A stretch of DNA of 35,628 bases, from positions 1 through 35,628 of the IMG/VR virus record IMGVR_UViG_3300033156_001392. The stretch is one strand, 5' to 3'. The notes beneath the pieces are model-generated. The model did no database searches. It was not told the origin of the DNA and saw only the letters and a list, made by a program, of their open reading frames with translations. Source of the stretch: a virus. Every line of letters begins with the position of its first letter. Within the stretch, counting starts at the first letter, position 1. The position numbers and the translations under genes are program-made. Of the stretch, positions 1 to 7,475 are shown one piece after another.

Positions 1-1143
1 GCACTTGGAGACGTAGGACCCCCTCCCCTGGGGCCAAGTCTCGCCGGCAGTTTCGCGCACGGCCCGATCCGTGCTCGGTGGTCGCGGCCAATCGTTCGAT
101 TGCCAGACTTGGCAACACGCCGTATTGCAGAGGTCCGCACCACGATCGGCGTGACGCGGGAAGCGGGTAGCATGCAATGCATACGTGCGCGCGGCCACCG
201 CCTGCGCCTTCAGCGCCTCAATGGGCCAGCTTGCCGGCATCTCGCCGGGCACTACGCCGCGCAGGTATTCCTCGATCTCCAGCGTCACTACGGTGTTCTC
301 GATGCGCCGCAACACGCGAACGGTCGTGACTCCCATATCCTCTTCCTTCCCCCCTGGCTGCGCAGAGATGTCGCCGTATTTGGCCACCACGCGTGGCCAG
401 ATATCGGTCACATCAAAGTTATGCCAGCGAGGGTCGTGACCCACGGTGAAAACCGTGGCCCCCACGACTTGGGAGTGGCGCTGCAAGAGCGCATTGTATG
501 CCTGCAACTCTGCAAAGAACGTGTCTGCATCGCAACTGAGTCGCCAGCCCGGCCGACCGCGGCCCTCGACCACGTCACGCCCGCATTCGGTAATGGCAAT
601 GACTCTACCCGCCAAGTAAGGTCGCACTTCGGGGTGTGCGAACCGGCCACAGACCCAGTGATTCGTTATGTCATCAACATTCGCCCAGTATTCGTGGAGT
701 AGCACGACGTCATCAGCGTGCATGGCCGTAATCACCGGCCGATAGATGGGCCACACAGGAATGTCCGGGCAACCCACGCTCCAGGCGCCCACGCCGGCGC
801 GCAGCCCCATGGCATGCAGGAGGCGCAGCCGCATCAGCTCGAAGCGGGCGAACGCGGGCGCCTGATCATCCGGCGGCTCGTTACGGCCTTGGTAGACAAC
901 GTTTGGATCGGCCATATCCCGCAAGTCGGCGTAGTGGCGGGCGACCCAGTGCTCGGCCTGCTCCTCGGGGTGAGTTAGCGCCGGTTGGTCCTCGACCCAC
1001 CGGATCACGATCAGGCAGTCGGGGCCAACCTCGGCACGAATCTGGCGCTTGTAGGCGACGTCCACGTTGGCGAGTGTGACGATGCGCGGGCGACCCAAGG
1101 CGACGCGTGTACCCCCGATGATGTGCAAGCCGAGTTTGTTCAC
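1..1143 (-). CDS. Phage lysin: clan-A-like glycosidase fused to SpoIID domain (partial)
   Basis: Cell-wall degrading protein, open to the window edge, so its C-terminus is missing; 381 codons are seen. Residues ~1-230 resemble a TIM-barrel glycoside hydrolase of clan A: an NEP motif gives a candidate acid/base at Glu89 and a TECG motif a candidate nucleophile at Glu186, a normal spacing for the clan. Residues ~285-381 match SpoIID/LytB: a YLRGVVPGEMP motif whose Glu301 corresponds to the SpoIID catalytic glutamate, then QAVAARTYA and TDRAV. SpoIID-type enzymes are glycan-strand lytic transglycosylases. The start is GTG at 1143, overlapping the upstream stop by four bases and preceded by GGGGAAGG. 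Its place after the tail genes fits an endolysin or a virion-borne wall hydrolase. The SpoIID part is sure; the glycosidase family is inferred from motifs. Confidence 0.85.
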   Translation of the reverse strand, partial: MNKLGLHIIGGTRVALGRPRIVTLANVDVAYKRQIRAEVGPDCLIVIRWVEDQPALTHPEEQAEHWVARHYADLRDMADPNVVYQGRNEPPDDQAPAFARFELMRLRLLHAMGLRAGVGAWSVGCPDIPVWPIYRPVITAMHADDVVLLHEYWANVDDITNHWVCGRFAHPEVRPYLAGRVIAITECGRDVVEGRGRPGWRLSCDADTFFAELQAYNALLQRHSQVVGATVFTVGHDPRWHNFDVTDIWPRVVAKYGDISAQPGGKEEDMGVTTVRVLRRIENTVVTLEIEEYLRGVVPGEMPASWPIEALKAQAVAARTYALHATRFPRHADRGADLCNTACCQVWQSNDWPRPPSTDRAVRETAGETWPQGRGSYVSKC

Positions 1144-1358
1144 GACGCCTTCCCCGCCCGCTTGCCCTTGCCGTCAGATTCAGGGACCTTGGTTTTCTCC
1201 GTCTCCTCCTGAGGCGCGACCATCTCCCGGTACGCCTCGATCTTGCCGTTCAGCCACGCAATCCGCTGGTTGGCCTGCTGCACGAGTTGATCGCGCTCGG
1301 CCTCCCATTCAGCGATCTGCGCCCGTACCTGTTCTACTTGTTCGTCCGTTAGTTGCAT
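1140..1358 (-). CDS. Small coiled-coil protein next to the lysin
   Basis: 72 residues. The first ~50 are rich in Glu, Gln, Ala and Arg with heptad-like spacing and look like one long helix; the tail is charged (Lys, Glu, Gly). No membrane segment is visible, so it is not an obvious holin. It starts at ATG with GGGAG five bases upstream and ends in a GTGA overlap with the lysin, so the two are translationally coupled. I do not recognise a family. Position suggests a lysis accessory or tail-associated role, but that is inference only. Confidence 0.7.
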   Translation of the reverse strand: MQLTDEQVEQVRAQIAEWEAERDQLVQQANQRIAWLNGKIEAYREMVAPQEETEKTKVPESDGKGKRAGKAS

Positions 1359-1367
1359 ATCACTCCC

Positions 1368-1772
1368 TCAGTTGAGTTTGACGCTCGTCGAACCGTTCCA
1401 CCAGTACAGGTCACCGTTCTCGGCATACAGGTAGCCTACCTCGCCAAGGTACAGCCTCCCCGTCACCTGCAGGTCGCCCAATACCAGGACACTCTCCGCC
1501 GCCCCTTGAAGCGGAAAGGTCCACTCACCACCTTGCTGCACAGCTATCTGGAACTCACCCGGAAAAAGCTGCAGCACCGTCGCATTCGCATCCCCTTCCG
1601 CCCATCCGATCTCCATTACACCCCGACGAATGCCGTTCGGGTCCTCATCATGGAGTCCCACGTACCCGCGCGCGCCCGGCACGTCGGGGTGCCGATAGGT
1701 TGTAATAGTGTCCGACGCGATACTCCCGATCCCCAAAGACAGAGCCAGGATAACTCCCACGATACGTCGCAC
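1368..1772 (-). CDS. Secreted-looking short copy of the tail-fibre C-terminal domain
   Basis: 134 residues. The first ~20 look like a signal peptide: two Arg, a hydrophobic run (IVGVILALSLGIG), then a small-residue cleavage site near SIAS. Residues ~50-134 resemble the C-terminus of the preceding 1633-residue fibre: both have MEIG, a GG.W.FPLQG segment, and end in YWWNGSTSVKLN. The last ~40 bases of the two genes are also nearly identical. Start is GTG with a perfect AGGAGGT three bases upstream, and that site overlaps the fibre's stop codon. A fibre tip carrying its own export signal is odd. It could be a tip or adhesin subunit, a surface-displayed receptor mask, or a duplicated module evolving separately. 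The homology is clear; the function is not. Confidence 0.75.
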   Translation of the reverse strand: MRRIVGVILALSLGIGSIASDTITTYRHPDVPGARGYVGLHDEDPNGIRRGVMEIGWAEGDANATVLQLFPGEFQIAVQQGGEWTFPLQGAAESVLVLGDLQVTGRLYLGEVGYLYAENGDLYWWNGSTSVKLN

Positions 1773-1781
1773 AACACCTCC

Positions 1782-4700
1782 TCAGTTAAGTTTAACGCTC
1801 GTCGAACCGTTCCACCAATAAATGTCGCTTCCGATCCTGTGCAGATAACACGTAGTGCCAAAGTACACGCGCCCCTGGAGGCTATCGCCATCCGTGCGTA
1901 GGTATCGTCCAGCACAGATATCGCCGGGTCCAGGATGAAAACTGATGTTCGCGCCAATGCCCTTGGAGACGCGCAAGGAACCGCTCTCTGCCGCATTCGC
2001 TACCCCAACGTTGAGGCCCGCAGCGACGTTCACTGCCGTGCGGGTGCCTTGCAGTGGAAAGCCCCAGACCCCCCCATCCAGGATGGAAAACTGGAACTGG
2101 CTCTTGAAGAACTGGACAAAGGATTGGTTGTTGGCATCATGATTCGCGCCAATCTCCATCGTACCCCAAGTGTGACCGTCCGGGTCCGTTTTGGCCGTAG
2201 CGATGAAACCGAAAAAGTTTGTGTAAGTTGTCACGTCGGTGTGTTTGAACTTGAACCACGTCTGAGCGCTAGGAGGATCACCGGCAGATACAACCTCTAT
2301 ACCAGCCGCGTTGAGCCGGATCGCCCCTGCCCCCGCTTTGATCACGCCGTCGGTATCCAGTACCACTTGGTCGGCGCCGTCCTTTTGGCCGACGATCTCA
2401 TCCGCGCCGATGTGCCACCCATTCAACGTGGAATCCTTAGTGCCCGAACCGACCTGAATGTAACCGCCCGAGATGATCGTTTTGCGGACTTTGCCGTAAG
2501 TCGTACCCTCGGGGAGAGTGTCTACTGTGGTCCCCTCGGTCACGACGATTCGGCCTTTCACCTCGAAGGTGCTGCCGTCATACTTGACGTAGTTGTTGCC
2601 GTCCTTGGAGAAGTAGAACGTCCCATTGCTCCGGATGTAAACCGGCCAACTCGACCCGTTCCAGTAACCCATGTCATAGCCGGTGAGCCATAGTCCGGCT
2701 GACCCCGGATTACCGCCCTGAGTAGCAGTGCCCAAACGGCCAGCGCCATCCGGCTTGTTCGTAATATCGTCCCAGGCCACGGAGACGGTGCCCTCGATGG
2801 CGAGGTCGCCCCGCACAGTGAGCCTAGCCTCCGAATCGTCCCAGTGCAGGTAGTGGCCCTGCGACAGGTTGCCGATGAACACGTCGCCCGCGCCCAGGTT
2901 GGCCCCGCCCCAGCTCTTGGTCGTGCCCGAGACGGCAAAGGCGGCCTCGCCGTCCTCGTCCACCATCCACAAGCCCTCGGAGTCGGCCCAAACCAGGTTG
3001 CGGCCCGCCCGCCAGTGCCAGGTGGAGGTCTCGGCGAACACCGGCGCGTTGCTCTCGTAGACCGCCCGCACCTCGTCGGCGGAGAGAGCGCGGTCGAGGA
3101 TCACAAAGTCGTCGATGAGCCCGTTCAACGGCCTTGCGCCGTCAGGCCTGTTGCCGACGTAGATCCCTGCCCCTGGGGCCTCTGTTCCTCGATTTGCCGT
3201 ATACACCAACACGCCGTTCAGATACAGGTACTGGTATGTGTCGTCCCAGACATGTGCGATGTGCATCCACTCGCCGTCGTCGGAGAAGTAATCTTCAAGG
3301 GGGGGAGTCGTCGACCATATGCCTCCAGCCCATATGGTAATCTTATACTCTGCGTTGAGCTGGACCTCCCAGGCACCGCCGCTGGGGTTTCTGTACAAGC
3401 GTGGGGCTGGCTCCGTCGAAGTTGCGGGCCAAATGCTACGATACACCCAGGCCATTATGGTGCCATAGTCACTAGGTACGGATTGCGTGGCATACTGTAG
3501 ATTCGCCACGTCCCGCGTGCTCGTACTGGCATGAGCCGTGCCTGTCCAGGCATGACCGGGGCCGAGGGAGCCGTCGCAGTAGGGAGTTGGGTAGGCCTTG
3601 GCTTCCACCTGTACACCGTCGGCGTAGAACGTATCGCCTGTCGTGCCCGAGTGGGAGTACACGACGACGTGCATATCGCCTGTGGATGTTGCGGTGACAG
3701 TCATCACCGCACGTTCCCACTCGGCATTTCGGCCAAGCGCCACCCGTGTTGAAGGTACAGCACCTCGTACCCAAAGGTAACCGTTAGGGTTGCCACTACC
3801 CAAACGACCCCATGCACTGACTGTGTAGGTCTGGCCTTCCGCAACAGGCACGATGGTATAGCGACCCTGATACTCAACACCAGTAGTTTGGCGCTGCACG
3901 CGGAGCGAATACTCGCCAAAGTAAGACGCTGCATCGCTTCGCGTACCCGCCGAGCCATAGTTGCCCTCCTGAATCCAGCCGCTCAAGCCCACCTCAAAGC
4001 TCGGGTTAGTGACCAAGTTGGTCGTCGCTTGGGCCACCTGCACGGCCTTGCCGAAGCGCCCTGGCCGGTAGATCACCCCACCGCTCACCGTCGCCACCTG
4101 CCCCATGTGGCCCGTCGGGTTACCAGTGAAGTCGGTCCCGTAGGGCCCCTGACCATCGTAGTGGCAGATCATCTTTGCGCCCTCGAGCTGAATGGCGTGC
4201 TTGCCGACGATCCACCCGCGCACCAACAAGTTGTCATCCACGTCCAGGCCAAACTGCTCGTCGAGAGTCCAGCCGGCGGTTGGGTTCACCACGACGTGAC
4301 AATGGTCATAGTCGTGAGTGTGGTGTATCACCCGGAAGGCCGATTCAGCCGCCCAGAGCGACTCGCCCACTGTGGCTGCTCCGGTCACGTCCAGTTGGCC
4401 GAGTGTCAGCCCGCCCTCCGAGGTAGATTTGAGCAGCGCGGCCGTTGGCGAGGTACCTACGTCACTGGAGGCCGTCACCGCATGAGTATGGTTCCCAGAT
4501 GCGGAGTTGGCGCTATCATGAGCCAAAGTCCCAGGCGTGGTGAGAGACACGGCGTCGGCGGTTACGGTGAGCCCCGCGCCCTGGCCCACGGCCAGTACCT
4601 TGTCGGATATGGTCAGGCCGTTGCCGGCCACGGTGTCGGCTAAGGCCAGCTTGCCACTCTCAAAGGCCAGCCCGGACGGATCCGCCAAGTCCACGCCAAC

Positions 4701-6683
4701 CTGTTGTCCAACAACAGCAATGCCATTGCCGGCCGTAACAGGGCTGTGGTGTGCTGCCTCGTTTGCCGCATGAGCCGATATGTCCACACCGTCCACGGTG
4801 CCGGTTACGCCGATATCACCGTTGACTTGCACGTCCGTAAAGGTGGCAGGACCCGGGAACATGGCGCCGATGGTAACTCCATCGATTGTCCCTCCGGTGA
4901 TAGTTACCTCGCCACCTATCGCATGAGTCACGACTTGACGAGCCACCACACCGCCCATCGCACCGGCCATGCGTTGCGTATCCTGAATTGTGTTTACCAG
5001 TACATCGGCGTCGCGAGTGGGCTCTCGATCCACGTCAGCCACGTCCAGTTGGACGGTGTGCACCCCCTCACGATCTACTCGAACTGTGGGGGCTAGAAGG
5101 TACAAGGGCTTCCCCTCGGCCACAGTGTCGATATCCACCACGTGGTATCCATCGGTGTACTCGTGGTATACCACGTCTACCGTTTGACCGGGTCGAAGCA
5201 CCTTGGGCAGTTTGGTCACCGTCAGGTCGTAGTGGTGCGTCTCCACACAGCGAGTTCGGAGCCATTCCAGAGCGCGATCGAAAAGGGCATTGGCGGTCAT
5301 GGAAGGGTGCCAGTAGAAGGAGTCGGCCTGCTGCGTGGAAACGTCGGTGAAGCGCACCACGGCCTCGATGACGCCGTGAGCCAGAACGCCAGCGTCGTTT
5401 TCCAGATAGCCCTGAGTCCTGCTAAGCGTCCAGCCGCTGGGCGCCGATCTAGTAGTGAGAGCCAGGGGGATCCCGTCCGCCGACACGGGATAGACTCGGG
5501 TCACCAGTTCGCTAGCGTCCCGTCGCTGTTGCAGATCTTGAATGAGACAGATGTCGGCGTTGTTCTCGGCCTCCACACCTCCCTGCACCGCGCGCAGACC
5601 GGAGTCCTCCCAAGTATCGAACCACTCGATGTAGCGCCCCTCGCCGAGGCGAAAGTGCTCGCCGTCTCCCTGAGCCACCAACGTCCTGAGCGCCGCGAGG
5701 ACGCTTTCACCACGGAACTCTGCGTATTTGGGCGTTGTGGTAGGCGGATATCCGCTCTTCTGCCAACCCTCGGGGGCATAGGCCATAATGAGATTTAGGC
5801 CGTTGGTGGTCGGTACGTCGGCATAGACCTCTACCTCACGCAGAGTGATGTCCTCTCGTGTGGCCTGTCCGGACAGCACGGTGAAGCGCACCCAGAACCA
5901 AGAGCCGGCCTGGGCCGTGGGCGCGTAACGGGTCCAGTCTGATGGGCGGTCGAAGGTGATGGCTCCGCTCTTGCGGAAGGTGCACCACCAGCCCCCCGGA
6001 TCTTGCGCCTGCGTCCCGTCCACCATGTTGGGCAGGTCCACCCAGTCGTGGCCGTTGTAGTATTGCCCGACCAGAGTGGTCTCCAGGTCGTTCACCACGT
6101 CGCCCATGGTGATGTATACCCGGTCGAACCGGGCATCACAGCCGACGTACACCCACCAAGCGTGGACGTCGGCCTCGCGCCACATCTTGATGGGTTCGCC
6201 GCCCGAGGTCGTGTTGCCATTGTGGGCCTCAGGCAAATCGATGTCCCCCGTGTCGCTGTAGACGCTCCACAACTGGCGCACCGACCCGCGCCAGTAAGGG
6301 GGGTCCGCCTCCAGTTCCTGGGTGAGGAAAATCCAATCCTTCTCGCAAACCTGGAGATCGTGCACACTGCGCATCGCCAACTCAGCCAACAGATCGCGGC
6401 CATGCACTTGTAGCGTGGTCCCACGGCGCGCAGAGGTGCGAATGTCGATGCGCTCGATGATACCCGAGCCGAGTTCTACTACCTCGCCATCGATCACTGC
6501 TCGACACCGGGCCACGCGACGCTCCTGGACCAGGCTGGAGCGCGGGTCGGAGGCGGGCATGGCGAAGCTAAAGGACCCCGCCTCATCCAGTCGGGGCGTA
6601 TACTCCCAGCGCGTAGCCGTGACGATGGGTCCATCCCCTAATCGATTGCCCGAGCCATCCTCAATGTCGATCCAGTACTCCAT
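1782..6683 (-). CDS. Tail-tip / receptor-binding fibre protein, multidomain
   Basis: 1633 residues. The N-terminus (~1-110) resembles the siphovirus Gp37-like or tail-endopeptidase-type baseplate hub found just after Dit. Residues ~110-310 hold an inserted beta-rich region and ~310-580 the rest of the hub. Residues ~580-760 are a Gly/Thr-rich shaft (HAANEAAHH, then repeated GNG and LT turns). Residues ~885-1060 look like a CBM4/9-type carbohydrate-binding module (NLVTNPSFE start). Residues ~1065-1210 look like a LamG/ConA-like lectin (YLYLNG, LIDDFVILDRALS). The C-terminus has WDDITNKP-type fibre motifs and ends in YWWNGSTSVKLN. The likely role is adsorption to surface glycans at the tail tip. 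Its ATG directly follows the Dit stop (TAG then ATG). Two carbohydrate-binding modules in one protein point to a polysaccharide receptor. Confidence 0.85.
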   Translation of the reverse strand: MEYWIDIEDGSGNRLGDGPIVTATRWEYTPRLDEAGSFSFAMPASDPRSSLVQERRVARCRAVIDGEVVELGSGIIERIDIRTSARRGTTLQVHGRDLLAELAMRSVHDLQVCEKDWIFLTQELEADPPYWRGSVRQLWSVYSDTGDIDLPEAHNGNTTSGGEPIKMWREADVHAWWVYVGCDARFDRVYITMGDVVNDLETTLVGQYYNGHDWVDLPNMVDGTQAQDPGGWWCTFRKSGAITFDRPSDWTRYAPTAQAGSWFWVRFTVLSGQATREDITLREVEVYADVPTTNGLNLIMAYAPEGWQKSGYPPTTTPKYAEFRGESVLAALRTLVAQGDGEHFRLGEGRYIEWFDTWEDSGLRAVQGGVEAENNADICLIQDLQQRRDASELVTRVYPVSADGIPLALTTRSAPSGWTLSRTQGYLENDAGVLAHGVIEAVVRFTDVSTQQADSFYWHPSMTANALFDRALEWLRTRCVETHHYDLTVTKLPKVLRPGQTVDVVYHEYTDGYHVVDIDTVAEGKPLYLLAPTVRVDREGVHTVQLDVADVDREPTRDADVLVNTIQDTQRMAGAMGGVVARQVVTHAIGGEVTITGGTIDGVTIGAMFPGPATFTDVQVNGDIGVTGTVDGVDISAHAANEAAHHSPVTAGNGIAVVGQQVGVDLADPSGLAFESGKLALADTVAGNGLTISDKVLAVGQGAGLTVTADAVSLTTPGTLAHDSANSASGNHTHAVTASSDVGTSPTAALLKSTSEGGLTLGQLDVTGAATVGESLWAAESAFRVIHHTHDYDHCHVVVNPTAGWTLDEQFGLDVDDNLLVRGWIVGKHAIQLEGAKMICHYDGQGPYGTDFTGNPTGHMGQVATVSGGVIYRPGRFGKAVQVAQATTNLVTNPSFEVGLSGWIQEGNYGSAGTRSDAASYFGEYSLRVQRQTTGVEYQGRYTIVPVAEGQTYTVSAWGRLGSGNPNGYLWVRGAVPSTRVALGRNAEWERAVMTVTATSTGDMHVVVYSHSGTTGDTFYADGVQVEAKAYPTPYCDGSLGPGHAWTGTAHASTSTRDVANLQYATQSVPSDYGTIMAWVYRSIWPATSTEPAPRLYRNPSGGAWEVQLNAEYKITIWAGGIWSTTPPLEDYFSDDGEWMHIAHVWDDTYQYLYLNGVLVYTANRGTEAPGAGIYVGNRPDGARPLNGLIDDFVILDRALSADEVRAVYESNAPVFAETSTWHWRAGRNLVWADSEGLWMVDEDGEAAFAVSGTTKSWGGANLGAGDVFIGNLSQGHYLHWDDSEARLTVRGDLAIEGTVSVAWDDITNKPDGAGRLGTATQGGNPGSAGLWLTGYDMGYWNGSSWPVYIRSNGTFYFSKDGNNYVKYDGSTFEVKGRIVVTEGTTVDTLPEGTTYGKVRKTIISGGYIQVGSGTKDSTLNGWHIGADEIVGQKDGADQVVLDTDGVIKAGAGAIRLNAAGIEVVSAGDPPSAQTWFKFKHTDVTTYTNFFGFIATAKTDPDGHTWGTMEIGANHDANNQSFVQFFKSQFQFSILDGGVWGFPLQGTRTAVNVAAGLNVGVANAAESGSLRVSKGIGANISFHPGPGDICAGRYLRTDGDSLQGRVYFGTTCYLHRIGSDIYWWNGSTSVKLN

Positions 6684-7475
6684 CTAGGCCCATCCGTCTC
6701 GAAAGGTCACCTGCACTCTGGAGTCTTCCGAGCCACCGGTGCGGTAAATCTGTACGTTGTTTTCGCCCGGCTCTATCCTAAGCCACTGGGGAACGCTGTG
6801 ATCCGAGAGGTACTCCAGGTCGTACGCATCAGCGCCTCCAATCCGCATGCTGCGCGCCCCACAATCGATGGTCAACGTCTCCCCCACTCCCAACGTGCCA
6901 GTCCACTGAATGTCACTCACCCCCGCTACGCGTACTCGCACCGCGCTAATGGCTGAGCCTGCCGCCGTGACCCGTATCAGGGCGTCGTCTATGCGGGCGT
7001 TCCCGTGGTTGGTGCACGCCACCGTTGTGGGGCTATCGGTGAGGTTTATGTCAACCTCTCGCTCGGCGCCCTTCCAGGGACCGGGGTATAGTTCGAAACG
7101 TATGCTTATCAGTGCATCACTGGCGACGCCCGGCTCCAGGTCGCTGTCCACCTCCAGGAGGCGGGCCAGACGCCGGTGTTGGTCGGTGCCATTGGAGCGC
7201 CACAGGTAGGAGCGAGCTCCCACCAACGCTTTGAGCGCCGACAGCTTGGCCTCCATAGCGCCGATGCTCTCCGCCACCCACACACCGCGCAACTGCACTT
7301 CGGTGGCCTCGAAGACCGCGCGATCGGTACCCCGCCAATCGTGGGCCAAGCCGCCAGGAAGCTGTATCAGTGAACTGCGTAACCGTCCCGCTCCTTGTGG
7401 TTGCCGACCGTCCAGTGTGGGCAACACCTCGGCTGTTGTGTAGGTTTCTCCAAAGCGATCGATCACATATGCCAT
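6684..7475 (-). CDS. Distal tail protein (Dit-like)
   Basis: 263 residues. Siphovirus tail-tip component that would form a ring at the distal end of the tail tube and carry the hub/fibre protein. Support comes from gene order (tape measure, this gene, hub/fibre) and from the sequence: a Phe-Glu-containing N-terminal beta domain (FEATEVQLRGVW), a WRSNGTDQHRRLARLLEV segment, and a beta-rich C-terminus. This combination is typical of long Dit proteins in high-GC phages. The start ATG touches the tape-measure stop (TAG then ATG) with GAGG six bases upstream. The family call rests on synteny and general resemblance rather than a hallmark motif. Confidence 0.75.
   Translation of the reverse strand: MAYVIDRFGETYTTAEVLPTLDGRQPQGAGRLRSSLIQLPGGLAHDWRGTDRAVFEATEVQLRGVWVAESIGAMEAKLSALKALVGARSYLWRSNGTDQHRRLARLLEVDSDLEPGVASDALISIRFELYPGPWKGAEREVDINLTDSPTTVACTNHGNARIDDALIRVTAAGSAISAVRVRVAGVSDIQWTGTLGVGETLTIDCGARSMRIGGADAYDLEYLSDHSVPQWLRIEPGENNVQIYRTGGSEDSRVQVTFRDGWA

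Noticed and set aside
100-1212. Several plus-strand open frames at the left end
   Set aside because: They are antisense to the lysin, whose SpoIID and glycosidase motifs are clear on the minus strand.
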